Assembly: GCA_002454975.1 (NCBI GenBank)
Contig: DKJZ01000054.1
Location: 1 to 42,379, forward strand
Source: Hylemonella sp. UBA6679
GTDB taxonomy: Bacteria; Pseudomonadota; Gammaproteobacteria; Burkholderiales; Burkholderiaceae_C
DNA: 42,379 bases
Direction of reading: 5' to 3'
Part shown: positions 32,599 through 40,249 of the stretch, in pieces
Layout of the letters: every line of letters starts with the position of its first letter
Position numbering within the stretch: position 1 is the stretch's first letter
Notes under the pieces: model-generated
What the model saw: only the letters and a program-made list of their open reading frames with translations
Told to the model about the DNA's origin: nothing
Database searches by the model: none
Translations under genes and position numbers: made by a program

Positions 32599-32982
32599 CT
32601 AGAACCGCCCCACCACGGTGGAGAGCTGCCAGACGGCCTCGCTGCCTTGCAGCACGCGCGCATCGGCTTTGAGAAAATTGGGGTTGGGTGTGGGGCGCAC
32701 GATGAGTTCGACCCGCAAGGCGCTTTGCAGCTGGGGACAGTCCACCACCTGCTCGCCCACGCCAGGCATTTGGCGAGACAGGCGCAGGCGCACCAACTCG
32801 TTTTCAGCGCACACTTGGGCCAGCACCAGCGTGGCTTGGCGCTCGGCGGTGCGGGTCAGCCCGCCGGCCGCGCGCAAGCCTGCGGCCAAGGCCATGGCCA
32901 CGATGCCCAAAGCCACCAGCACCTCCACCAAGGTAAAGCCTGAGCCATGCCCTGGCCTGGGTGCAGACGGCGCACGCATCAT
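32599..32982 (-). CDS. gspI: Type II secretion minor pseudopilin GspI
   Basis: GspI is a minor pseudopilin that nucleates the pseudopilus with GspJ and GspK. The ATG at 32982 (127 residues, MMRAPSAPRPGHGSG) overlaps the gspH stop as ATGA; a second ATG directly follows at 32979 and could be used instead. The prepilin site is GSG/FTLVEVLVALGIVAMALAAGLRA, and CAENELVRLRL is the conserved GspI stretch. Length is normal. A further 20 upstream codons are open but fall inside gspH. Confidence 0.94.
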   Translation of the reverse strand: MMRAPSAPRPGHGSGFTLVEVLVALGIVAMALAAGLRAAGGLTRTAERQATLVLAQVCAENELVRLRLSRQMPGVGEQVVDCPQLQSALRVELIVRPTPNPNFLKADARVLQGSEAVWQLSTVVGRF

Positions 32983-33530
32983 GGGTTTTGAGACCTGGGG
33001 TTGCCCACGCGAAAAGCCCGCACGCCATCGGTGCTGACCCACAGGCTTGGGCGTTCCCGGCCTTCCAAACTTTGTAAACGCACCGCCAGTGGCGCGATCA
33101 GGGGCTCAGGCCCGAGCAAGATGCTGGCCGGGCCTGCAGTGTTGACACCTGTGTCTATGCCAGAGCCCGGGCCCAAACGCTGTGCGGATGCGCTGACGAT
33201 CATGGCTGTGGTGTTGGGGCTCAGCCAGCGCGTGGGCAAGCCGGGGTTGCCCGGTGACTCTGGGGGCAGACCTTCCCAGGCAAAGCCTTGCGCGGTGAGC
33301 ACAAAGTGCACAGCCGCACCGCTGGCCTGCGATTGCGCCCGTGCTGTTTCTAACAGGGCGCTCAAACGCTGGGCCTCTTGTTCGAGCTGGTTTTGGCCGC
33401 TGTCGCGCACCGCCAAGCCCACCCCCACCGTGCCCAGCGCGATGATGGCCACCACCACCAGCAGCTCCAGCAAAGTCATGCCGGTTTGCGCCGCCTGCTG
33501 GCGAGCGCCCTGCTTGGGTAGGCCGTTCAT
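32979..33530 (-). CDS. gspH: Type II secretion minor pseudopilin GspH
   Basis: GspH is a minor pseudopilin linking the tip to the GspG fibre. The 183 residues have a 17-residue basic leader and the site QTG/MTLLELLVVVAIIALGTVGVGLAV, with E at +5. The rest is a beta-rich body with SALLETARAQSQASGAAVHF, the usual GspH helix-to-strand transition, and a late TDGVRAFRVGN. It starts 67 nt after gspG, the only sizeable gap in the gsp run; that gap has no obvious terminator or promoter. Confidence 0.92.
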   Translation of the reverse strand: MNGLPKQGARQQAAQTGMTLLELLVVVAIIALGTVGVGLAVRDSGQNQLEQEAQRLSALLETARAQSQASGAAVHFVLTAQGFAWEGLPPESPGNPGLPTRWLSPNTTAMIVSASAQRLGPGSGIDTGVNTAGPASILLGPEPLIAPLAVRLQSLEGRERPSLWVSTDGVRAFRVGNPRSQNP

Positions 33531-33597
33531 GATGATGGGTGTGGCTCTGGCCTAAATTGGCTGAAGTGGGCAAAGCGCAGCAAGCGCCCAGCTCACG

Positions 33598-34029
33598 TCA
33601 CTGCCAGCTGCCCACATCCGCGTTGTTGCCCTCGCCACCGGGCTGGCCATCGGCCCCCAGAGACATCACATCAATCTCGCCTTTCACGCCCGGGTTGAGC
33701 AGCTGGTAGGGGCGGCCCCAGGGGTCGTTGGGGAGTTTGTCGAGGTAGGGCTTCCAGTTGGGAGGAATGGGCTCCACGGTGGGCTTGGCCAGCAGGGCTT
33801 GCAGGCCTTGGGCGGCGGTGGGGTAGCGTTGGTTGTCCAGGCGGTACAGCTTGAGGGCCTGGACCAGGTTGTTGATGTCGGTTTTGGCCGCGGTCACGCG
33901 CGCGTCATCGGCGCGGTTGAGCACATTGGGCACGATCAGGGCGGCCAGCACCCCGATGATCACCAGCACCACCATGAGTTCAATCAGGGTGAAGCCGCGT
34001 TGTAAAGCTCGAACAAAAGGGGTTTTCAT
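33598..34029 (-). CDS. gspG: Type II secretion major pseudopilin GspG
   Basis: GspG is the main subunit of the pseudopilus. I use ATG 34029 (143 residues, MKTPFVRALQRG); a TTG two codons earlier is also open. The prepilin site is QRG/FTLIELMVVLVIIGVLAALIVPNVL with E at +5. The body is the standard GspG fold: NNLVQALKLYRLDNQRYPTAAQGLQALL, PYLDKLPNDPWGRPYQLLNPG, and the C-terminal calcium loop around DVMSLGADGQPGGEGNNADVGSW. It is first in the minus-strand gsp run and lies back to back with the gspC-like gene (54 bp apart). Confidence 0.97.
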   Translation of the reverse strand: MKTPFVRALQRGFTLIELMVVLVIIGVLAALIVPNVLNRADDARVTAAKTDINNLVQALKLYRLDNQRYPTAAQGLQALLAKPTVEPIPPNWKPYLDKLPNDPWGRPYQLLNPGVKGEIDVMSLGADGQPGGEGNNADVGSWQ

Positions 34030-34070
34030 GAACAAGGCGCAAACGCGCGGGTGGTTGGGCTTGGCTGGAT

Positions 34071-34076
34071 CATAAT
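34071..34076 (+). promoter_or_regulatory. CATAAT -10-like hexamer 7 nt before the gspC-like ATG
   Basis: CATAAT matches five of six -10 positions and lies 7 nt before the ATG at 34084. On the other strand the overlapping TATGAT (34069-34074) could serve gspG, so the 54-bp gap may hold back-to-back promoters. No -35 stands out for either. Confidence 0.35.
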
Positions 34077-34083
34077 GCCACGC

Positions 34084-34524
34084 ATGATGGCCACTCGTCC
34101 TGCGTTTTTGTCCGTGCCGGTGCTCACTGCTGCTGCGCTCACAGCGCTGCTGGGGTGGAGTGTCACGGCCTGGGTGCTGCGCTGGCCCACCCCACCCGCC
34201 ACCCTGCCTTTTGCGGTGGTCAGCCCCGCTGGGGATGACAGCACGCAGACCTCCTCAGACCTTTCGGGCGTGGCCCGCGCCTTGGGCGCGCCTGCAGGCG
34301 CACCAGCCCAAACACCCGCGCCCGCGCAAGCTGTGCTGGTGCTCTCAGGCGTGGCCGTGCCTGCGGTGGCTTTGATTGGGGTCAATGGGCAGCCGGCCAA
34401 ACCCGTGCGTGTGGGGCAAGCCGTGATGCCTGGCTGGCAGCTGCAGTCGGTGAGCCTCCTAGAGGCTGTGTTGGTCTCGGGCCAAGGCGCCACCATGACC
34501 TTGCGCCTGCCTGCACGGCCCTGA
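34084..34524 (+). CDS. gspC: GspC-like type II secretion protein (divergent from gspG)
   Basis: GspC connects the inner-membrane platform to the secretin through its periplasmic homology region. This 146-residue protein has an N-terminal membrane segment (about residues 12-32), a Pro/Ala-rich linker, and a C-terminal region LSGVAVPAVALIGVNGQPAKPVRVGQAVMPGWQLQSVS that resembles the HR domain. It lacks a PDZ or coiled-coil C-terminus and is much shorter than classical GspC (about 270). ATG 34084 or 34087 are both possible. Its place beside the other gsp genes is strong support; it might be listed elsewhere as T2SS protein N. Confidence 0.78.
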   Translation: MMATRPAFLSVPVLTAAALTALLGWSVTAWVLRWPTPPATLPFAVVSPAGDDSTQTSSDLSGVARALGAPAGAPAQTPAPAQAVLVLSGVAVPAVALIGVNGQPAKPVRVGQAVMPGWQLQSVSLLEAVLVSGQGATMTLRLPARP

Positions 34525-34552
34525 GCCGGCGGCTTATTTAGCGCCTCAGTGA

Positions 34553-35164
34553 TCAGCTCAGTGCGTTGCTCACTGAGCCCCCCAGCCCAAAAAACGCCAG
34601 CACCTCGTCGATGTGCGCCTCGAACCCGCTCAGGGCGTGGTCGCCGCCTTCAAGCAGGTGCACGTGGGCTTGCGCGTAGCGGGCCTGCATCTCGCGCCAG
34701 TCCAGCACCTCGTCGCCTTTGGCGATCAAGGCGTAAATGTGCTGCGCAGCGCTGAGCTCACCCAGGGTGAGGGCCTGCAACTCTTCGATGTAGCTGCTTT
34801 TGAAAAAGAAGGTGTCTTGCGGGTCGTGCCAGCTGCTGTGCTCGCCGATGTACTTGGCCAGGTCTCGCGCGGGGTTCACGGCTGGGTTGAGCACGGCCGC
34901 CAGGCAGCCGCGGTTTTGGGCCAAGTAAGTGGCGTAAAAGCCGCCCAGCGACGAGCCGATCACGCCCATGCTGGCGCTGGGCCAGTGGGCCGTGCCGCTT
35001 TGCAACAGCGCCATGGCATCCCTGGGTGAGGGTGGCAGCTGCGGGCACCACACCGTGACTTCGGGGTGGCGGCTGGCCAAGCGCTCGCACACCATGCGCG
35101 CCTTGGTCGAGCGCGGCGAGGACCTGAAGCCGTGGAGATAAAGCAGGTGGGTGATGGGCGTCAT
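34553..35164 (-). CDS. YqiA/YcfP-family alpha/beta-fold esterase
   Basis: The 203-residue protein begins MTPITHLLYLHGFRSSPRSTKA and carries the nucleophile elbow GSSLGGFYAT, NPAVNPARDLAKYIGEH, and the late YALIAKGDEVLDW and EGGDHALSGFEAH, giving the Ser-Asp-His triad of a small alpha/beta hydrolase. E. coli YqiA is an esterase on short acyl substrates; the natural substrate is not known. ATG 35164 is preferred over the longer open frame, because LYLHGF is near the N-terminus in the family. It converges with the gspC-like gene, with 28 nt between the ends. Confidence 0.88.
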   Translation of the reverse strand: MTPITHLLYLHGFRSSPRSTKARMVCERLASRHPEVTVWCPQLPPSPRDAMALLQSGTAHWPSASMGVIGSSLGGFYATYLAQNRGCLAAVLNPAVNPARDLAKYIGEHSSWHDPQDTFFFKSSYIEELQALTLGELSAAQHIYALIAKGDEVLDWREMQARYAQAHVHLLEGGDHALSGFEAHIDEVLAFFGLGGSVSNALS

Positions 35165-35230
35165 ACCGAAGCGATGATAGGGACTTGTTTTGGCAGTGTA
35201 TTTTGCAAACACACGGTGCGTGCTTGCCGC

Positions 35231-35236
35231 TAGCAT
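35231..35236 (+). promoter_or_regulatory. TAGCAT -10-like hexamer 6 nt before the response regulator ATG
   Basis: TAGCAT (four of six -10 positions) lies 6 nt before the ATG at 35243. It is the weakest of the set of close-set hexamers noted in this window. GGGG just before the ATG could equally act as a ribosome site. Confidence 0.22.
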
Positions 35237-35242
35237 GCGGGG

Positions 35243-35953
35243 ATGATGGCTGAGCTGCTCCCTTCACCCCGGGTTCTGATTGTTGAAGACGACCCCCTGA
35301 CCCGCGAGTTTTTCGAGCAAAGCGTGCTGGGCTGCACGGCGCTGACACTGGCTGCCAGCGTGGGCTCGGTGCAAGCCGCGCTGGATTGGTTGGCCCAACA
35401 CACCTTGGATGTTTTGCTCACCGACCTGGGCTTGCCCGATGGCTCGGGGCTGGCGGTGATTCGCCAAGCCCGCCGCCTGCACCCAAGCTGCGAGCCCTTG
35501 GTCATCAGCATGTTTGGCGACGATGACAATGTGCTGGCCAGCATCGAGGCCGGCGCCCTGGGTTACATCCACAAAGACTCGGCCATGGACGACGTGGCGC
35601 GCACCATCCTGGACATGCGCGCCGGCGCTTCGCCCATCTCCCCCATGATCGCCCGGCGTTTGCTGACCCGCTTTCAAGACGGGCCGCGCTCAGTGGCGGC
35701 GCCTGGTGAGGCCGCGCCCGTGTTGACCGAACCATCGACCAAGTTGCCTGGCACCCCTCCCTTGAGCCCGCGCGAGCACGAGGTCTTGACCCTGATAGCG
35801 CGCGGTTACAGCTATGCCGAAATCGCACGGCTGCAAGCGGTGTCGGTGCACACCGTGCAAAGCCACATCAAAAAGCTCTACAACAAACTCTCGGTGAGCT
35901 CCAAGACCGAGGCGGTCTTTGAGGCCACACGCCTGGGTATTTTGGAGCGCTGA
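35243..35953 (+). CDS. NarL/FixJ-type response regulator
   Basis: The 236 residues combine a receiver domain (about 10-125) and a LuxR-type helix-turn-helix (about 170-232). Receiver features: the acidic pair in VLIVEDDPLTREF, phosphoacceptor D61 in LLTDLGLPDGSG, and the K in GYIHKDSAMDD. The output domain reads LSPREHEVLTLIARGYSYAEIARLQAVSVHTVQSHIKKLYNKL. An A/P-rich linker joins them. The start may be ATG 35243 or the next codon at 35246. It is 5 nt ahead of a sensor kinase and surely forms a pair with it. Targets are unknown. Confidence 0.95.
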   Translation: MMAELLPSPRVLIVEDDPLTREFFEQSVLGCTALTLAASVGSVQAALDWLAQHTLDVLLTDLGLPDGSGLAVIRQARRLHPSCEPLVISMFGDDDNVLASIEAGALGYIHKDSAMDDVARTILDMRAGASPISPMIARRLLTRFQDGPRSVAAPGEAAPVLTEPSTKLPGTPPLSPREHEVLTLIARGYSYAEIARLQAVSVHTVQSHIKKLYNKLSVSSKTEAVFEATRLGILER

Positions 35954-35958
35954 ACCGC

Positions 35959-37947
35959 ATGAAGGTGCAGGCTCCTGAGCAGGTGGGTGCGCGCGCAGGC
36001 TGGCGATCCGGGCTTCAGGGCCTGGGCGTGCTGCTGCTGGTGCTTGTGGCCTGGCTTTTCATGGCCGATGTGCGTTCGCCCAGCGGCACCCCCGAGAACG
36101 CGCAGGTCCAGGTGCTGACCCAAGCCCACCTCACCTTGCTGGCCGATGCGCCGCAGACCCGCACCAGCGTGTCCTTGCCTTATGTCTGGGACCGAGAGCA
36201 TCCCGGCGAATCGGGTTGGGCGGTGTTTCAAATTCCTTTCCGCATTGAGGAGGTGCCCTACGGCACCTATGGCCTGTACATCCCCAGAGTGGGCAACGCC
36301 TACCAGGTGGTGTTCAACAACAAGCTGCTGGTCAGCAAAGGCAATGTGCATAACCCGGGCAACGAGGACTTTGGCAAGCTGCCCCAATACATCTTGCTCA
36401 CGCCCGATGCCATTGCGCAGGACAACCTCTTGACCTTCAAAGTGCGGGCCGATGCGTCGCGCCAGGCCGGCTTGTCGAGCCTGGTGGTGGGGCCCGATGT
36501 GCTGGTGGCGGGCCTGTATGAACGCGACATGCTGTGGCGCCAAACCGGCACCTTGGTGGTGATCACTTTCAGCCTGTTTGTGGGCGCGCTGGCCGCCGCG
36601 CTGTGGTGGACCAGCCCGGTGCAAACCGGCCCGTTTTGGTGGGAGCGGCGCAGCCTGTACCTGTACGCTGCTTTGGCGCAGCTGTGCTGGGTGATCGGGC
36701 AAAGCGACTACCTGGTGGAGCACCCCTGGCCAAGCTGGCCCTGGTGGGGCCTGATCACCAACCTGGCGCGCACCTTGTGGGGCAGTTTTTTAGGGCTGTT
36801 TTGCATCGCGTTGGCCGACTGGGGGCGCACCTTGCTGATGCGCCGCTACGTGTGGTGCACCTTGCTGGTGGCGGTGTGGTGCGTGGTGGCCAGTTGGCGT
36901 TTTTACGCTCACGGCGCGCCTTTGACGCTGCAAGTTTGGTACGTGGCCTACGCCCTGTGTTGCACGGTGTTTGTGATGTACTTTGCCTGGCGGGCACGGC
37001 GCGCGCCAGTGCTGTTTCACCGGCTCATGCTGTGGGTGATTGGCTTGAATTTGCTTGCGGCCCTGCACGATGTGCTGAGCTACCGCATGGGCGATGCCTA
37101 CTCGGCCGTGTCCTACTTGCGCTACACCTCCACCTTGTTTGGGCTGGTGATATCAGTGGTGGTGATTCGGCAGTTTCAGCTGGCCCAGCAGCAAGCCCGT
37201 GACATCAACTTCACGCTGGCAGCCCGCGTGGCCGAAAAAGAGCAAGCGCTGGCCCTGAGCTACCAAAAGCTCGAGCGCCTGGCGCGCGAGCAAGCGCGCA
37301 CCGCCGAGCGCAGCCGCATCTTGCGCGACATGCACGACGGGGTGGGCGCGCACCTGAGTGCAGCCATCCGCCAGGTGCAGTCGGGCCGGGTCAGCCAGGA
37401 AGACATTTTGAGCAGCCTGCGCGAGTCCATGGAGCAGCTCAAGCTCTCCATCGACGCCATCAACCTCTCGCCGGGCGATGTCTCGACCCTGCTGGCCAAT
37501 TTGCGCTACCGCCTGGCCCCGCGCTTTGCTGCCTCAGATTTGCAGCTGCATTGGGATGTGGCCTTGATGGAGCCGCTGCCTTACCTGGACAGCGCGGCCA
37601 CCCGGCACCTGCAGTTCATGGTGTATGAGGCGCTCTCGAACGTGTTTCAGCACGCCCGCGCCAGCAGCCTGCACATCACCTTGCGCGCAGAAGGTGAGGA
37701 GGTGTTGCTGCGCATGGAGGACAACGGGGTGGGTTTTGTGGTCCCCGACCTGAGTGCCAGCGCCCCACCCCTGCCCGGTGCGCGCGCTGGCAAAGGCCTG
37801 CGCTCGCTGGCCATGCGCGCGGGCATGATCGGTGCGACCCTGAACATCCACAGCCAAGCCGGCTGCACCCGCCAAGAGATACGCCTGCGCCGCCCGGCCA
37901 CCGAGCGGCGTCACAAAGCGCGCGAAGCCTCCCCCATGCAGCCTTGA
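35959..37947 (+). CDS. 7TM sensor histidine kinase (7TMR-DISM type)
   Basis: The 662-residue protein has a membrane segment near residues 22-35, a periplasmic domain (about 40-185) of jelly-roll look (FQIPFRIEEVPYGTYGLYIPRVGN), then about seven membrane spans (190-415) as in 7TMR-DISM receptors. A coiled stretch leads to the kinase core: dimerisation and phosphoacceptor H459 in ILRDMHDGVGAHLSAAIRQ (the HPK7/NarX-like form), the N box YEALSNVFQHARASS, and the ATP-lid motifs EDNGVGF and GKGLRSLAMRAGMIGA. It partners the response regulator just upstream. The periplasmic fold suggests a small-molecule or carbohydrate signal, but the ligand is unknown. Confidence 0.93.
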   Translation: MKVQAPEQVGARAGWRSGLQGLGVLLLVLVAWLFMADVRSPSGTPENAQVQVLTQAHLTLLADAPQTRTSVSLPYVWDREHPGESGWAVFQIPFRIEEVPYGTYGLYIPRVGNAYQVVFNNKLLVSKGNVHNPGNEDFGKLPQYILLTPDAIAQDNLLTFKVRADASRQAGLSSLVVGPDVLVAGLYERDMLWRQTGTLVVITFSLFVGALAAALWWTSPVQTGPFWWERRSLYLYAALAQLCWVIGQSDYLVEHPWPSWPWWGLITNLARTLWGSFLGLFCIALADWGRTLLMRRYVWCTLLVAVWCVVASWRFYAHGAPLTLQVWYVAYALCCTVFVMYFAWRARRAPVLFHRLMLWVIGLNLLAALHDVLSYRMGDAYSAVSYLRYTSTLFGLVISVVVIRQFQLAQQQARDINFTLAARVAEKEQALALSYQKLERLAREQARTAERSRILRDMHDGVGAHLSAAIRQVQSGRVSQEDILSSLRESMEQLKLSIDAINLSPGDVSTLLANLRYRLAPRFAASDLQLHWDVALMEPLPYLDSAATRHLQFMVYEALSNVFQHARASSLHITLRAEGEEVLLRMEDNGVGFVVPDLSASAPPLPGARAGKGLRSLAMRAGMIGATLNIHSQAGCTRQEIRLRRPATERRHKAREASPMQP

Positions 37948-37988
37948 GCGCTGGGTCAGGCCGGCATGCGCGCGCCGGCCCGAGGCGG

Positions 37989-37994
37989 GATAAT
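37989..37994 (+). promoter_or_regulatory. GATAAT -10-like hexamer 5 nt before rodA ATG
   Basis: GATAAT matches five of six -10 positions and ends 5 nt before the ATG at 38000. It sits in otherwise GC-rich DNA just after a GGCCGG/CCGGCC inverted pair. No consensus -35 and no clear Shine-Dalgarno sequence are seen, which would suit a leaderless mRNA. Confidence 0.4.
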
Positions 37995-37999
37995 CGGGC

Positions 38000-39154
38000 A
38001 TGGCTGTAGTTTTCAAGAGACCGTCGTGGCGTGTGCGCCTTCAACCCTGGTTGGAGGGCTTTGATGGCCCCTTGGCGTTTGCTGTGTTTTTGCTCGCCAG
38101 CGCGGGCCTGCTGTGCATGTACTCCGCCGGTTTTGACCACGGCACCCGCTTCATGGACCACGGCCGCAACATGCTCATTGCCGGCTTTATTTTGTTTGTG
38201 GTGGCGCAAATTCCCCCGCACCGCTTGATGAGCCTGGCGGTGCCCCTGTACGTGGTGGGGGTGACGCTCTTGGTGGCGGTGGCGATTTTTGGCATCACCA
38301 AAAAAGGCGCCAAGCGCTGGGTCAACCTGGGGGTGGTGATTCAGCCCAGTGAAATCCTCAAAATCGCCATGCCCTTGATGCTGGCCTGGTGGTTCCAAAA
38401 ACGCGAGGGCCAGGTGCGCCCGGTTGACTTTGCGGTGGCCTGGGCCCTGTTGCTGGTGCCGGTGGGCCTGATCATGAAGCAGCCCGACTTGGGCACCTCT
38501 ATTTTGGTGTTTGCAGCTGGGTTTTCGGTGATTTTCTTTGCCGGCCTGAAGTGGAAATACCTCTTGCCACCTTTGCTGGTTGGGCTGGTGGGCATCGTGC
38601 TGCTGGTGATGTTTGAGCCCACGTTGTGCGCCAAGGGCGTGCGCTGGGTGGTGCTGCACGACTACCAACAGCAACGCATTTGCACCTTGCTCGACCCTGG
38701 GCGCGACCCGCTGGGCAAGGGTTTTCACATCATCCAAGGCATGATTGCCATTGGCTCGGGCGGCTTTTTGGGCAAGGGCTTCATGCAGGGCACGCAAACC
38801 CACCTGGAGTTCATTCCTGAGCGCACCACCGACTTTGCCTTTGCCGCTTTTTCGGAGGAGTTTGGCTTGCTGGGCAACCTGTTGCTGATTGCCGCTTTTC
38901 TCTTTTTGCTCTTGCGCGGCTTGGTGATTGCCCTGCAGGCGCCCACCTTGTTTGCCCGTTTGCTGGCCGCGAGCGTGAGCCTGATTTTCTTCACCTATGC
39001 CTTTGTCAACATGGGCATGGTCAGCGGCATTTTGCCGGTGGTGGGGGTGCCGCTGCCCTTCATCAGCTATGGCGGCACGGCCATGGTGACCCTGGGGCTG
39101 GGACTGGGCATTTTGATGTCGATTGCCAAATCCAAACGACTGGTGCAAACATGA
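38000..39154 (+). CDS. rodA: Rod shape-determining glycosyltransferase RodA (SEDS family)
   Basis: RodA polymerises lipid II for side-wall growth with PBP2. The 384 residues have about ten membrane spans and SEDS motifs: LLCMYSAG, KGAKRWVNLG, IQPSEILKIAMPL, IMKQPDLGTS, GKGFHIIQGMIAIGSGGFLGKG, ERTTDFAFAAFSEEFG and PLPFISYGGTAM. It is clearly RodA and not FtsW: it has a short N-terminus and the VVGVPLPFISYGG form. mreB, mreC, mreD and the PBP2 gene, often next to rodA, are not in the adjoining sequence. The start has a close-set -10-like hexamer. It overlaps the next gene as ATGA. Confidence 0.96.
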   Translation: MAVVFKRPSWRVRLQPWLEGFDGPLAFAVFLLASAGLLCMYSAGFDHGTRFMDHGRNMLIAGFILFVVAQIPPHRLMSLAVPLYVVGVTLLVAVAIFGITKKGAKRWVNLGVVIQPSEILKIAMPLMLAWWFQKREGQVRPVDFAVAWALLLVPVGLIMKQPDLGTSILVFAAGFSVIFFAGLKWKYLLPPLLVGLVGIVLLVMFEPTLCAKGVRWVVLHDYQQQRICTLLDPGRDPLGKGFHIIQGMIAIGSGGFLGKGFMQGTQTHLEFIPERTTDFAFAAFSEEFGLLGNLLLIAAFLFLLLRGLVIALQAPTLFARLLAASVSLIFFTYAFVNMGMVSGILPVVGVPLPFISYGGTAMVTLGLGLGILMSIAKSKRLVQT

Positions 39155-40065
39155 ACGCAGTCGGTGTCGTCGGTATTGTCGGGGTAGGCCTCATGGGCGG
39201 GGCCATGGCGGCCAATTTGCTCAGCCGTGGCTGGTCGGTGAAAGTGCACGACATCGCGCCTGAAAAAATGCAGGCTTTGGTGCCTTTTGGGGCTCTGGCC
39301 TGCGCCAGTGCTGAACAAGCCGCTATCAAAACAGAAGCGCTGATGGTCGCCGTGGTTGACGACCTGCAAGCCCAGGCGGTGCTGTTTGGTTCGCCAGACC
39401 AGCCCAGGGGCGTGGTGCACGGCATGCCAGCGGGCGGGGTGGTGATTTTGTGCCCCACCATCGCCCCAGCTGCCACCGTGCGCCTGGCCGAGCGCTTGGC
39501 CCAGCACGGCATCCACACGCTGGACGCCCCCATGTCCGGCGGCCCAGCGCGGGCGCGCGACGGCAGCATGAGCCTGATGGTGGCTGGGCCTGATGCGGTG
39601 TTTGAACGCTGTCAGCCGCTGTTGCAAGCTTTGTCTGCCAAGGTGTTTCGCATCAGCCAGCGCGTGGGCGATGGGGCGCGCACCAAGCTGGTCAACAACC
39701 TGCTCGCCGGCATCAATTTGGTGGGTGCTGCCGAGGTCATGGGCCTGGCCCGTGCTTTGGGCTTGGATTTGGCTGGCACGCTGGATGTGATCGAGCAGTC
39801 CAGCGGCCAGAGCTGGATCGGTTCGGACCGCATGCGCCGCGCCCTGGCCGCTGACTTTGAACCCCGCGCCCACATGACCCTGTTGGAAAAAGACACCCGT
39901 TTGGCGGTGGAGGCCGCGCAGGCCGCGGGCTTTGCGGGCCTGCTCGGTCCCTTGGCCGCAGGCGCGTTTGCGCAGGCCAGTGCAGCAGGTTTGGCGCAAG
40001 AGGACGATGGCGCGCTGTTCAAGCAGTTTGTGAAGCCCCCAGTGAGCAAAGTTGATCAAGACTGA
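39151..40065 (+). CDS. NAD(P)-dependent 3-hydroxyisobutyrate dehydrogenase-family oxidoreductase
   Basis: The 304 residues have an N-terminal Rossmann fold (VGIVGVGLMGGAMAANLLSRGW), a substrate loop DAPMSGGPARARDGSMSLMVAG, and the catalytic-lysine region ARTKLVNNLLAGINLVGAAEVMGLARALG. These are the family signatures of beta-hydroxyacid dehydrogenases (3-hydroxyisobutyrate, tartronate semialdehyde, L-threonate). The exact substrate cannot be read from sequence. It overlaps rodA by 4 nt, so it is translated with it, yet no link to cell shape is known. A 184-bp gap follows. Confidence 0.9.
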   Translation: MNAVGVVGIVGVGLMGGAMAANLLSRGWSVKVHDIAPEKMQALVPFGALACASAEQAAIKTEALMVAVVDDLQAQAVLFGSPDQPRGVVHGMPAGGVVILCPTIAPAATVRLAERLAQHGIHTLDAPMSGGPARARDGSMSLMVAGPDAVFERCQPLLQALSAKVFRISQRVGDGARTKLVNNLLAGINLVGAAEVMGLARALGLDLAGTLDVIEQSSGQSWIGSDRMRRALAADFEPRAHMTLLEKDTRLAVEAAQAAGFAGLLGPLAAGAFAQASAAGLAQEDDGALFKQFVKPPVSKVDQD

Positions 40066-40237
40066 TCAAGGCTGAGAACGGTTTAAAACGACGCAGAGCG
40101 GCCTAAAGCTGCCCAAAGCGGCCAACAGCGCCAACAGCGCACAGCTTGTTACGGTTCAAGGCATGGGCTTTTGATGCCCATCAGCCTACGTCAAGCCAGT
40201 GATTAACCTGCAGGCCCCACCCGGTGGCCATTCTTCC
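40066..40237 (+). other. Gap between the dehydrogenase gene and tldD
   Basis: No gene is seen. The stretch has short imperfect repeats of an AGCGGCC/CCAACAGCG kind (about 40096-40145) and a small hairpin ATGGGC (40163-40168) / GCCCAT (40176-40181) with a 7-nt loop. There is no T run. Confidence 0.45.
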
Positions 40238-40243
40238 TAGAAT
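40238..40243 (+). promoter_or_regulatory. TAGAAT -10-like hexamer 6 nt before tldD ATG
   Basis: TAGAAT matches five of six -10 positions and ends 6 nt before the ATG at 40250. There is no Shine-Dalgarno sequence between them, in keeping with a leaderless message. No consensus -35. Confidence 0.4.
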
Positions 40244-40249
40244 GTGGTC

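Noticed and set aside
34051..34083. Longer GspC-like start at GTG/ATG 34051 or 34075
   Set aside because: The extra residues come before a normal basic N-terminus and would overlap the -10-like hexamer; ATG 34084 fits the membrane-segment position better.
37968..37980. Intrinsic terminator between the sensor kinase gene and rodA
   Set aside because: A GGCCGG/CCGGCC inverted pair exists, but no T run follows; left unannotated as a terminator.
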